A stretch of 64,000 bases of DNA from CAVVGZ01 sp963841845 (GTDB lineage: Bacteria > Chloroflexota > Anaerolineae > Anaerolineales > Anaerolineaceae): positions 618,722 through 682,721 of the forward strand of contig CAWJEG010000007.1 of assembly GCA_963841845.1 (NCBI GenBank), written 5' to 3'. Both the position numbers and the translations under genes were made by a program. Position 1 is the first letter of the stretch. Each line of letters begins with the position of its first letter. A model generated the notes under the pieces. It had not been told where the DNA came from, made no database searches, and worked only from the letters and a program-made list of their open reading frames with translations. Of the stretch, positions 8,793 to 16,812 are shown one piece after another.

Positions 8793-9536
8793 TTACAATA
8801 TTTTCCCTAGGAAATCCTGCGTCCGGATATGTTTTGGATTATCGAATAAGAATTCTGGTGATCCTTCTTCAATGATTTCACCACCCACCAACACCATTAC
8901 TCGAGTTGATGCCTCTCTAATAAAACCCATTTCATGACTGACTACAACCATGGTCATACCATCCTTTGCAAGCGTGAGCATGACGTCCAATACCTCCCTA
9001 ATCATTTCAGGGTCAAGTGCAGATGTCGGTTCATCGAAGAACATGATCTTCGGTTGCATTGCCAGAGCACGTGCTATGGCTACTCGCTGCTGCTGCCCAC
9101 CTGAAAGCTGGTCAGGATAAACATTTGCCTTTTCGGAAACGCCAACTTTTATTAACAACTGCATGGCACGGTCTTCTGACTCTCTTTTATTCAGTTTTCG
9201 AACTTTCATAGGGGCAAGAATTATATTTTCTAAGGCTGTTAGATGGGGAAAAAGGGCAAAATTCTGAAAAACCATCCCAATCTCTGTTCTGATTTTATTC
9301 AGATTAACTCTTGGATCGGTAATCTCCGTCCCTTCAATATATATTTTCCCAGAAGAGGGTTCTTCCAACCTGTTCAGGCAGCGAAGAAAGGTGCTTTTCC
9401 CTCCACCCGATGGACCCATGACAGCGACTACCTCACTTTGTGTGATTTTGGTTGAAATCCCTTTTAAGACATGTAGTTTTCCAAAATATTTGTGCAAATC
9501 CTGTACTTCAATCATGTTCATATTTTGTTTTTCCAT
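8793..9536 (-). CDS. Polar amino-acid ABC transporter ATP-binding protein
   Basis: Cytoplasmic ATPase of a GlnQ/HisP-type importer. Walker A is GPSGGGKST, the signature is LSGGQQQRVAIARALAM, Walker B is IMFFDEPTSALDPE and the switch His is in VVSHEMGF. The start is placed at ATG 9536 because GGAG lies six bases upstream; the TTG at 9548 overlaps that ribosome-binding site. The gene follows its permease genes after a gap of under 30 bases and precedes the carbamoyltransferase-like gene by 40, so transporter and enzymes appear to form one transcription unit. Confidence 0.96.
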   Translation of the reverse strand: MEKQNMNMIEVQDLHKYFGKLHVLKGISTKITQSEVVAVMGPSGGGKSTFLRCLNRLEEPSSGKIYIEGTEITDPRVNLNKIRTEIGMVFQNFALFPHLTALENIILAPMKVRKLNKRESEDRAMQLLIKVGVSEKANVYPDQLSGGQQQRVAIARALAMQPKIMFFDEPTSALDPEMIREVLDVMLTLAKDGMTMVVVSHEMGFIREASTRVMVLVGGEIIEEGSPEFLFDNPKHIRTQDFLGKIL

Positions 9537-9563
9537 TATGGGCTCCAAAGCCGGAAAAAATTC

Positions 9564-10562
9564 TTATACTTGTTTTCTCTGCTTCATTCTGAACTCCAAA
9601 TATCCTGTAAATCTCGTAAGGGGAAGAATGATGGCAATATAGATAACAGTACCGGCAATCAAGGGTGTTGGATTTGCTTTTCCTGCCATAGACACCTGGG
9701 ATGCCTTTAATAACTCCACCAGTGCCACAACTGAACAAACGGCTGTATCTTTTAAGGTCCCGATCCAACTATTCGCAAGCGGAGGTATAACTATCCGGAA
9801 TGTTTGGGGCAAAATCACATATTGCATCGTCTGGGCAGATGATAAACCTAGCGCGCGTGCCGCTTCGATTTGTGACACATGGATCGATTCAATACCGGAG
9901 CGGAAAATTTCGCTGGTTACAGCTCCTGCTGCGAAAGATAGTACCAGGATAGCGGAAGTATAAGCATCTAACAGAATATTTAGAGCAGGTAATCCATAAT
10001 AAATAAATAATAAAAACACAATGATTGGCATTGCCCGAAAGAAATTAACATAGGCAATGATTATGGTATTCAAAATGCGATTATTAAACCTGCGTAAAAC
10101 AGCTAGGAATAATCCTATAGCTGTACCAAAACAAATGGAAATAATTGCCAACCTGATTGTCATTCCTAGTCCTACAATTAATTTTGACCATTCGCCTTCC
10201 ATAATCTCAAAATTTAAGAATACCGATCCCAAATCATTAAAATCAGCCCCTGAATAAAAAAACAAAAAAGCTCCGATAGCAACAAAAATCAATCCTGCAG
10301 CGAAAATTTGCAGCCATATTGGTTTTTCCTTGTCGGCTAGAATATTAGCCACCCAGAAAAATAAAAAAGCTGCAAAAATATAAAGCGGGATTATTCCGTT
10401 TAAGTTTGGTTTTCCGCGTTCAGGCAGGAAAAATATCGCAAATATTATGAGGAATAAAAATGACACAACTACAAATTCATACCGTCTGTACCAGGGCAAG
10501 TGTCTGGTATGTGGGAATAGAGAATAGTCATTGAAAAATTGAGCAATTCGTTTATTTCGCAT
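9564..10562 (-). CDS. Amino-acid ABC transporter permease (HisM/GlnP type) with extra N-terminal membrane region
   Basis: Inner-membrane permease, 332 residues, longer than the usual 220. The C-terminal about 215 residues form a standard His/Glu/Gln/Arg-type permease with the EAA-like loop IEAARALGLSSAQTMQYVILPQTFRIVIPPLANSWIG. The N-terminal about 115 residues add roughly three extra hydrophobic segments (for example FVVVSFLFLIIFAIFFLP). The neighbouring permease has the same length and arrangement, so the two are a duplicated heteromeric pair. Confidence 0.95.
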   Translation of the reverse strand: MRNKRIAQFFNDYSLFPHTRHLPWYRRYEFVVVSFLFLIIFAIFFLPERGKPNLNGIIPLYIFAAFLFFWVANILADKEKPIWLQIFAAGLIFVAIGAFLFFYSGADFNDLGSVFLNFEIMEGEWSKLIVGLGMTIRLAIISICFGTAIGLFLAVLRRFNNRILNTIIIAYVNFFRAMPIIVFLLFIYYGLPALNILLDAYTSAILVLSFAAGAVTSEIFRSGIESIHVSQIEAARALGLSSAQTMQYVILPQTFRIVIPPLANSWIGTLKDTAVCSVVALVELLKASQVSMAGKANPTPLIAGTVIYIAIILPLTRFTGYLEFRMKQRKQV

Positions 10563-10598
10563 TTTTTACTCTTGCTAAATGATAACTTCACTTATTTA

Positions 10599-11597
10599 TT
10601 ACAGGCTCCCCTTTCTTGACCATTTACCAAACTTCTTTTCAAGACGATTGGATAGGATTACAAAAGGAGAAATGACGATTAAGTAAATCATCGCCACAGA
10701 GAAAAGCGGTGTTACCGACTTAACCAGCCGGTTTAATTGCCTCGCCCTGTGCATGAGTTCCGGGACAGCAACGACTGAGGAAATTGCTGTTGATTTTAAT
10801 AACTCAACCATAAGGCTTGTTAATGGAGGAATGACAACTCGGATTGCCTGGGGTAATATCACCCAACGCATAGTTTGTATGCCAGTCAATCCCAAAGCGC
10901 GCGATGCCTCTATCTGTGTGCGGTGGATTGATTCAATTCCGGAGCGGAATACCTCAGAGGAATAAGCACCATAGAGAAGCGACAGTGCTACAGTTGCTGC
11001 AGTTAACGGACCCAATTCAATCCCAATGTAAGGTAATGCATAATAAACGACAACAACAAGAACAATATCTGGAATCGAACGGAATAAATCTATAAAGCCA
11101 ATTATGAGTCCATTAATAATTCGATTATTGAATGATCGAAAAACTGCCAGGATAATCCCAACGATTGGACTGATAATAAATGTTGTCAGGGCTAGTTGAA
11201 ATGTAACCCCTAATGCTTGAAAAAGCACATGCCAATAAGCCCGCATTGAAGCAAAATTGAAGAATTGCTGGTTTAATAATTTCCAATTAGCTCCAGAATA
11301 CCGGTAGAATAACCATCCACTGGTAAACAATAACAGGATTACTGCGGAACTCTTTATCCATTCGCTTTTATTTCGGTCAGTTAAAATAATTAGTAGCCAG
11401 CTAAAAGATAAAACGACAAAAAGGATAACCAGGATTTGGTTTACCCCGGTCGGGACACCGTTTTCTGGCAGGATAAACAGAGAATAAAGAATGAGCAGAG
11501 TTAAGGAAGTGACAACAAACCAATAACTCCGAATCCATAGCAGGAAAAAAACTGGCGTATCATTATAATAATTGCTTGATGTTTCGCCTTCATTCAT
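10599..11597 (-). CDS. Amino-acid ABC transporter permease (paralogue of the next gene)
   Basis: Second permease of the importer, also 332 residues with N-terminal extra membrane segments (WFVVTSLTLLILYSLFILPENG) and a HisM-type core. The ATPase-contact loop reads IEASRALGLTGIQTMRWVILPQAIRVVIPPL. It lies 36 bases upstream of the other permease and just after a hairpin that separates both from the binding-protein gene. Substrate class (basic or guanidino amino acid) is inferred from the adjoining enzymes only. Confidence 0.95.
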   Translation of the reverse strand: MNEGETSSNYYNDTPVFFLLWIRSYWFVVTSLTLLILYSLFILPENGVPTGVNQILVILFVVLSFSWLLIILTDRNKSEWIKSSAVILLLFTSGWLFYRYSGANWKLLNQQFFNFASMRAYWHVLFQALGVTFQLALTTFIISPIVGIILAVFRSFNNRIINGLIIGFIDLFRSIPDIVLVVVVYYALPYIGIELGPLTAATVALSLLYGAYSSEVFRSGIESIHRTQIEASRALGLTGIQTMRWVILPQAIRVVIPPLTSLMVELLKSTAISSVVAVPELMHRARQLNRLVKSVTPLFSVAMIYLIVISPFVILSNRLEKKFGKWSRKGSL

Positions 11598-11626
11598 CTG
11601 CTAATTTTCCTTCATCCAATTAAAAA

Positions 11627-11656
11627 TAGGTCGCCCAAAGCTCTTTGGGCGACCTA
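11627..11656 (-). terminator. Attenuating hairpin between binding-protein and permease genes
   Basis: Perfect 14-base stem TAGGTCGCCCAAAG / CTTTGGGCGACCTA with a two-base loop, followed on the minus strand by ATTTTTA. It sits between the binding-protein stop (11663) and the first permease start (11597). In ABC importers a partial terminator here lets the binding protein be made in excess over the membrane components; that role is inferred. Confidence 0.8.
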
Positions 11657-11662
11657 AAACAT

Positions 11663-12517
11663 TTATTTATCTGGAACGTAAGGAGCGTCGTCAAATAATT
11701 TATTAACTACACTATCTGGTTCCGGAGGTGCTCCAAAGTACGTTTCATAAATTTCTGCAAGTCTTCCGCTTTTCTTTAATTCCCTTTGACATTTGTTATA
11801 TTCCTCCATAAGAGGATCTCCAGGTCTAAATGCGGATGCTTGCATATATCCTTCTCCTAGTTCAAACCCTAGTTCTAGATTAGGATAATCTTTTACATAG
11901 AAAACAATACCAGGCGCATCACCTAGTCCGCCATCAATGCGGCCGGCTTCTACGTCCAGCCAGACTTCAGAAAGGGTATCGTAGGTTTTTATTTCATACG
12001 GTCCATATTTATCCACATTATCCTGCAACCATTCTATTGCAGCAGAACCTGTATCAGCACCAAGTACCTTTCCCTTCATATCTTCAAGGCTTTTAAGTTG
12101 AGCACCTTTTTTGATCATTACACCTGTGTCCGCTTCCATGTAAGGATCAGCAAAATCCATACTGGCATCGCGTTCTTGGGTCGCAAAAATTTGACCGGAA
12201 GCAATGTCCCATTTTCCAGCTAGCAGCCCTGTAAAAATACCTGTCCAGTTGACATCATACCATTCAACACGCGCACCCATACACTCCCCAATTTCATTGA
12301 TCATGTCTGGTTCAAGGCCAATTAGAGGTTTGTTGGGATCGCCATCCGTATAATATGCAAATGGTGGACCTCCACTGACTGACTGACCAATCCGAATGAC
12401 CTTTTCAACTGGTCCCGGAGTTGCCGTAATAACGATAACCTCAGGTTGTGCTGGAGCACATCCTACCAACCCAATAAGAAACACCAACACTATCGTTAAC
12501 GAAATAAGTTGTTTCAT
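11663..12517 (-). CDS. Amino-acid ABC transporter substrate-binding lipoprotein
   Basis: Family 3 extracellular solute-binding protein, 284 residues. The N-terminus MKQLISLTIVLVFLIGLVGC is a lipoprotein signal with Cys20 as the lipidation site, fitting a surface-anchored binding protein. The mature part shows the SBP_bac_3 pattern, including PFAYYTDG, GLEPDMINEI, WDIASGQIFATQERDASMDFADPYMEADTGVMI and VEAGRIDGGLGDAPG. It is the first transporter gene of the locus, downstream of the IclR-type regulator gene with a gap of about 200 bases that probably holds its own promoter. Confidence 0.95.
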   Translation of the reverse strand: MKQLISLTIVLVFLIGLVGCAPAQPEVIVITATPGPVEKVIRIGQSVSGGPPFAYYTDGDPNKPLIGLEPDMINEIGECMGARVEWYDVNWTGIFTGLLAGKWDIASGQIFATQERDASMDFADPYMEADTGVMIKKGAQLKSLEDMKGKVLGADTGSAAIEWLQDNVDKYGPYEIKTYDTLSEVWLDVEAGRIDGGLGDAPGIVFYVKDYPNLELGFELGEGYMQASAFRPGDPLMEEYNKCQRELKKSGRLAEIYETYFGAPPEPDSVVNKLFDDAPYVPDK

Positions 12518-12718
12518 AACCTATTCTCCATTTTTTATCTCACCATATTTTATTAATAATTCACGATTGGTTGGATGGTTTTTTTATCTTCCAATAAGTT
12601 ATCCTTTCTGAGAATTACATCTCCCTAAGTTAAAAAACTGAAGAATCCTTATTAACCATTTCAAGTTGGGCAGAGTCACAAAGAGCACTGAGTAATCCTT
12701 TCCACTCCCTGGCTATCT

Positions 12719-13489
12719 CTAACCATTCCAACCCAAACTGGCAGAAATTCGCACAGATACATCAATCACTAACCGGATCAGCTCATCTTTACGTTGCGTA
12801 TTGAAGCGGGTTGTGGGTGTGGTGACCGTAATTCCAGCAAATACCTTTCCGGCATGGTCGCGTATCGGTGCCCCAATTGCGCATACTCCTATCTCAAAAT
12901 CTTCTTCATCCACTGCATATCCCTGCTCCTGGATATCCTTGAGAATCTCCCGCAATTCATCCCTGTCAACAATCGTATTTGGAGTATAAGGAGTCAAAGT
13001 CATGGCTTGGATCAAATATTCTCGTTCTTCCAGGGGTAAATTAGCCAGTAATAGTTTTGGTGAGACGCCAACATGCAATGGCAAAATTTGACCAATGGGA
13101 ACCGCTACCTGTAAACTGTAATGGCCTTGATAACTATCCAAACAGATAGCATTGCCGTGGTTCATCACCAGTAACGATACTGTGTCCCCTGTTACTTGGG
13201 CAAGCTCGATTAAGTATGGCCTCGCAACTTTAGTAAGCTCAGTTCCCCCACGCACATTTTCGGCTAACTGGAGGATTTTAAGGCTTAATTGGAAATTATT
13301 CTGTCCGTCTGCCTCTACATAACCACGCTGTTCCAGGGTCTTTAAAATCCGGAATATTCGGGTACGGTTGATCCCGGTTTGTTGAGCAAGTTTTCCGGGT
13401 CTTATAGGAGCATTGCCATTGAACTGGAATGCTTCAATGATATCAACGGTGGTATTGAGTACGTCAATTGAATAACGGTCCCGGTCCAT
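12719..13489 (-). CDS. IclR-family transcriptional regulator
   Basis: DNA-binding regulator of about 256 residues. The N-terminal winged helix-turn-helix (PGKLAQQTGINRTRIFRILKTLEQRGYVEAD) is followed by the IclR effector-binding domain with typical segments (DTVSLLVMNHGNAICLDSYQGHYSLQVAVPIGQILPLHVG and CAIGAPIRDHAGKVFAGITVTTPTTRF). ATG 13489 is preferred because AAAGG lies 8 bases upstream; a TTG three codons earlier is possible. It is the first gene of the guanidino locus and on the same strand, so it probably senses the imported compound or a breakdown product. The family includes repressors and activators. Confidence 0.94.
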   Translation of the reverse strand: MDRDRYSIDVLNTTVDIIEAFQFNGNAPIRPGKLAQQTGINRTRIFRILKTLEQRGYVEADGQNNFQLSLKILQLAENVRGGTELTKVARPYLIELAQVTGDTVSLLVMNHGNAICLDSYQGHYSLQVAVPIGQILPLHVGVSPKLLLANLPLEEREYLIQAMTLTPYTPNTIVDRDELREILKDIQEQGYAVDEEDFEIGVCAIGAPIRDHAGKVFAGITVTTPTTRFNTQRKDELIRLVIDVSVRISASLGWNG

Positions 13490-13552
13490 ACAAGGCACCT
13501 TTGTACCTTCATTACCACTATATTGGATAATGGGAATCCCAGATACCGATAA

Positions 13553-13581
13553 GTTTGTTTATTCAATAAACTGTTTGTTTA
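13553..13581. promoter_or_regulatory. Candidate IclR operator upstream of its gene
   Basis: Two direct copies of GTTTGTTTA lie at 13553-13561 and 13573-13581, exactly 20 bases apart (two helical turns). Between them is an inverted repeat GTTTATT-C-AATAAAC at 13557-13571. The cluster is 60-90 bases upstream of the IclR-type start, where autoregulatory sites are common. Assignment to this regulator is inferred from position. Confidence 0.5.
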
Positions 13582-13951
13582 CTTATTGATCATTATAGGG
13601 ATATTCAAAACCAAAGTCAATATGATAATCAAAATAAATGATTTTAGAATGTTTATAAAGGTGGGAAGATTTCATGCAATCCTTTCTTCTTAACCAACTG
13701 GTTTTATGGCTATCGTCTTTCGATACAATAAATACCTTTCCAACAAAAAGTCCGGCGCATAAGTTATCAGAACAGTAAAGAATGGTGCATGAATCCTATT
13801 GGCATAGACTCATCAATAAGGAATTTGTGGACCTGCCACTAGCCCGTTCGGGATCGGATGGGATCGTAGAGCAGGTCTGTAATCCATACATCACAATTAA
13901 AGTAGAATTCGGTTAAAATTAAATCAGAAGGCATAAATCAAGGAGGTTACC
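13582..13951. other. Intergenic stretch without recognised gene
   Basis: About 370 bases between the regulator's candidate operator and the next small gene. It is AT-rich in its first half. The only supportable element is a strong AAGGAGG ribosome-binding site at its right end for the gene at 13952. No RNA gene or conserved reading frame was recognised. Confidence 0.4.
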
Positions 13952-14143
13952 ATGCAAAAATTTGCAGTTGTTTACCGCTGGGGTGACCGCATGCATCAGC
14001 AGGTTGGCCAGCTGGAGTTCGAGATGGATGAAACCCAACCCGGAAATATCATGAAACTTGCAGAGGAAAAAGCCAAAGAATTGATTAAAACCGAGAAGAA
14101 TATCAAAGAATTCAAAGTCATTTCGTGCTACCCTGTCAAATAG
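13952..14143 (+). CDS. Small hypothetical protein, 63 residues
   Basis: Hydrophilic 63-residue protein (MQKFAVVYRWGDRMHQQVGQ...) preceded by a strong AAGGAGG seven bases before ATG 13952. The predicted C-terminal half is Lys/Glu-rich and helical (KLAEEKAKELIKTEKNIKEFK), ending in a beta-like stretch (VISCYPVK). The good ribosome-binding site and balanced composition support a real gene. The family is not recognised. It precedes bacterioferritin on the same strand by about 140 bases. Confidence 0.7.
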   Translation: MQKFAVVYRWGDRMHQQVGQLEFEMDETQPGNIMKLAEEKAKELIKTEKNIKEFKVISCYPVK

Positions 14144-14281
14144 CGGGCGATAATACCCTGCATTTTACATATGAAAGGTGCCGGTTCTATAATAGGCTTA
14201 TAATGCTCTCCTGCCAGGCTGCTGTAATGTGATTATTGGATCAGTATGATTGCAGGAGTACACAACTTATCGGAGGTAAAT

Positions 14282-14749
14282 ATGAAAGGAAATGATACTG
14301 TTTTGGAAAGACTCAATGTTTTGCTGGCAGATGAACTGACCGCCATCAACCAGTACATTGTGCATTCAGAAATGTGTGCTGATTGGGGCTATGGTAAACT
14401 GCACGAAGCTATTGAGAAACGGGCTATCGAAGAGATGGGTCACGCCGAAAAACTTATCGGACGTATCCTTTTCCTGGAAGGCATCCCGGTTGTCAGCAGC
14501 CTGAATAAGATCCACATCGGCAAGGATGTTCTTGCCCAGTTCCAAAACGACGCCGAGGCCGAGTATGGCGCCCAAAAGATGTATAACGATTCCATCGAGC
14601 TGGCATTTAACCTCAAGGACAATGTCACCAAGGAACTGCTGGAAGATAACCTCAAGGATGAGGAAAACCATATCGATTGGATAGAATCACAGATGGTTCA
14701 GATTGAGCAGATGGGTATCCAGAACTACCTTGTGGAGCAAATCGGCTGA
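14282..14749 (+). CDS. bfr: Bacterioferritin
   Basis: Iron-storage ferritin-like protein, 155 residues. The dinuclear ferroxidase ligands are in the standard places: Glu18, Glu51, His54 (EEMGHAE) and the second pair in DEENHIDW. Met52, which binds haem between subunits in bacterioferritins, is present. ATG 14282 follows CGGAGG; an in-frame start at 14246 lies upstream of that site and is disregarded. A strong terminator follows the stop. Function: oxidation and storage of iron, protecting an anaerobe or microaerobe from peroxide chemistry. Confidence 0.96.
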   Translation: MKGNDTVLERLNVLLADELTAINQYIVHSEMCADWGYGKLHEAIEKRAIEEMGHAEKLIGRILFLEGIPVVSSLNKIHIGKDVLAQFQNDAEAEYGAQKMYNDSIELAFNLKDNVTKELLEDNLKDEENHIDWIESQMVQIEQMGIQNYLVEQIG

Positions 14750-14767
14750 TCTCCCGGGGCTAATATT

Positions 14768-14799
14768 ACCGGGTAAATACCCCTATTTACCCGGTTTTT
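14768..14799 (+). terminator. Intrinsic terminator after bacterioferritin
   Basis: Perfect 12-base stem ACCGGGTAAATA / TATTTACCCGGT with a CCCC loop followed by TTTTA, 18 bases after the bfr stop. Confidence 0.88.
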
Positions 14800-14908
14800 A
14801 CCTCTAAATTCTATTTGCAATTCCAATCAATTCCCCCCGCATTGCATACCTGCCGGGGGGAAGCAATCTTAATTCTTAATAATAATTCTTTTGAGAGGAT
14901 ACCGGAAT

Positions 14909-15817
14909 ATGATTTACCCGCCCAAACCCCGCACCTCCAATGTGTATCTCGAGCATGGCAAACCGCTTGTCGCCAAAATTCCCCATTTCAATGGCGATTA
15001 CCTGCCGCAATCCGTCGCCATGGCTGCAGATTTGCTGGGTGGTCTCGATTGTTCCATTCATTCCGGAGACAGGGTCATCATCAAGCCCAATTTCAACTGC
15101 TCCTTTGCCCTGCCCCTGGCTACCGACCTGGCTTTCCTGGCTGCCATTATCGAGCTGCTCCAGGACCACAATGTGCAGGTCACCGTCGGCGAGATGTGCG
15201 GCAAAGCCAACTGGCCTACAGATGAAGTGATCGGGAAATTGGGAGTGCTGCCGGTCCTGAAACGCTACGGCGTGCCCTTTATCAATTTCCAGCATGATGA
15301 GTGGATCGAGGTTGAGATTCCCGGCAACCATTTCAAAACCCTGCATGTACCGCGCTCCATCTACGAATTTGACAGGCGCGTCTATACCGGAAACATGCGC
15401 ACCCACAATTCAGCGCGCTTTACAGTCACACTCAAACTTGGGGTGGGATTCATCAGCGGGGATGACCGCACCTTCCTGCACAGCGACCAGGCCATCACCG
15501 AGCAGAAAGTGGCTGATATCAACCTGGTCTGGCAGCCGGACCTGGTCTTCGTTGACGGGCGCCGCAGCACCGTCACCCGCTACGGGCGCGGCCCGTATGT
15601 CTACCCCAACCTGGTCATGGCTTCCGGTGACATGGTCGCCATCGACACCGAAGCAGTCAAAGAGCTGCAGAAGTTTGATGCTGATAATGCCCTGCATGTC
15701 CCCCTGGCGGAAATCAGCCAGCTGTCACTTTCCCAGGCTCACGGCATCGGCTCCATGGACTATATCCTGCGTGAGGCAGCTCCCCGCATCCATACCGAAG
15801 AAAACAGCATCTTTTAG
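14909..15817 (+). CDS. DUF362-type protein
   Basis: Protein of about 302 residues with a DUF362-like layout: GDRVIIKPNFNCSFALPLATDLAFLAAII near the N-terminus, a middle VGEMCGKANWPTDEV, and a C-terminal DLVFVDGRRSTVTRYGRGPYVYPNLVMASGDMVAIDTEAVKEL. DUF362 proteins are often annotated as iron-sulfur proteins, but no ferredoxin-type Cys cluster is visible here. ATG 14909 is chosen; GAGAGG lies about 10 bases upstream. There is no operon partner: a terminator lies before it and a repeat region after. Codon use is notably richer in GC-ending codons than in the preceding locus. Function unknown. Confidence 0.75.
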   Translation: MIYPPKPRTSNVYLEHGKPLVAKIPHFNGDYLPQSVAMAADLLGGLDCSIHSGDRVIIKPNFNCSFALPLATDLAFLAAIIELLQDHNVQVTVGEMCGKANWPTDEVIGKLGVLPVLKRYGVPFINFQHDEWIEVEIPGNHFKTLHVPRSIYEFDRRVYTGNMRTHNSARFTVTLKLGVGFISGDDRTFLHSDQAITEQKVADINLVWQPDLVFVDGRRSTVTRYGRGPYVYPNLVMASGDMVAIDTEAVKELQKFDADNALHVPLAEISQLSLSQAHGIGSMDYILREAAPRIHTEENSIF

Positions 15818-15864
15818 TAAATTCCGCAGGCTGTATCCTCAGTCACTGATTTCAAGGGGTTATT

Positions 15865-16122
15865 CATCCCGCATAAATGCTGCCCGTGAGGGCATTAAGT
15901 CGGTATAACGTTTACACAAAAATATTGCTATTGCGCTAATTTAGAAATAATAAATACCCGTCCGGGCATTAAGACCCTCTCCTTCTGGGAGAGGGCCGGG
16001 GTGAGGGTCTTCATCAGAAACAACAAATGCCCGTCAGGGTATTAAGACCACCTCGTAGGGGCGATTCATGAATCGCCCTCTTGTCAGTCAGAAACAATAA
16101 ATGCCCGTCAGGGCATTGAAAC
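15865..16122 (+). CRISPR. Degenerate CRISPR-like array, four repeats, no cas genes
   Basis: Four related units end at 15901, 15975, 16048 and 16122, a period of 74, 73 and 74 bases. Each unit of about 35 bases has the hairpin core AATGCCCGTCAGGGCATT or a variant and ends ATTAAGTC, ATTAAGAC or ATTGAAAC, the last being the common 3' end of CRISPR repeats. Units 2-4 also share AGAAAYAAYAAAT at the 5' side. Spacers are 38-39 bases. A partial fifth copy (CGTCAGGGTATT) lies near 16152-16163 out of register. Two spacers contain palindromes that look like interspersed repeats. No cas gene is in the window, so this is probably an abandoned array; a non-CRISPR repeat family with the same spacing is the alternative. 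Confidence 0.55.
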
Positions 16123-16268
16123 GCAGGGTACCTTCGTTTTCCTCCAAACAAACGTCAGGGTATTGGATTGATAGGGCCGGCACGTAACCGGCGACCGAAT
16201 AGGATATCCTCCATTGTCCGAAGGGTTGATATAATGGCATCAATTAATCTGGATAGGACAGGTGCCTC

Positions 16269-16532
16269 ATGCATAATGCCTCAGAAATAAAAGAAGAGCT
16301 CAACCGGCAGCACGAATCGCTGCGCAGATGGCTTTCTATCCAGTCTGTCCTGCGTTGGATCTTCGTGGTCAATCTTTTATTAACCATGTTCCTCATCTAC
16401 ACCAACCGCACGGGCAGTACCCTGAGCTCCTTGTGGATGCTGACCATTATCTCCTTCCTGGCCCTGGTGGGTACCTTCATCACCACCGGTATGGCCGCCT
16501 CAAAAATCAAGAAGCTGATCCTGGAAGCTTAA
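16269..16532 (+). CDS. Small two-helix membrane protein, 87 residues
   Basis: Starts MHNASEIKEELNRQHESLRRWL with an amphipathic N-terminus, then two TM segments (VLRWIFVVNLLLTMFLIY and LWMLTIISFLALVGTFITTGMAA) and a short basic tail. The family is not recognised. The ATG follows GGACAGGTGCC, a weak ribosome-binding site. It stands alone between the repeat array and the aspartokinase gene; the 280 bases after it show no gene. Confidence 0.6.
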   Translation: MHNASEIKEELNRQHESLRRWLSIQSVLRWIFVVNLLLTMFLIYTNRTGSTLSSLWMLTIISFLALVGTFITTGMAASKIKKLILEA

Positions 16533-16812
16533 CAGTTTACCGGCTGAACCCGGGGAGGCTCAGGCGGAAATCGATATTCCCCCTTCAAATGAGGCTTGAA
16601 GCCAGCCAATCGCCTATTAAATATTCCGGGTCCATGCCGCCGGGTTTTAAACGCCATCTTGCCGGAATACCCCACCTGTTCTAAAATTGAGCAATCTTAA
16701 AAAGTTATCGTCCATGATTGCTTATCTCAAAAAACCAGCCCGCCCGCTTTATCCACAAACCGGGGGGGATGACACGATCAAGCAGGCAACCTGGACGACA
16801 TGTGAGTTAATC

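Noticed and set aside
14876..15406. Long minus-strand open frame opposite the DUF362-type gene
   Set aside because: It is antisense to a well-supported gene and arises from GC-rich third-position bias.
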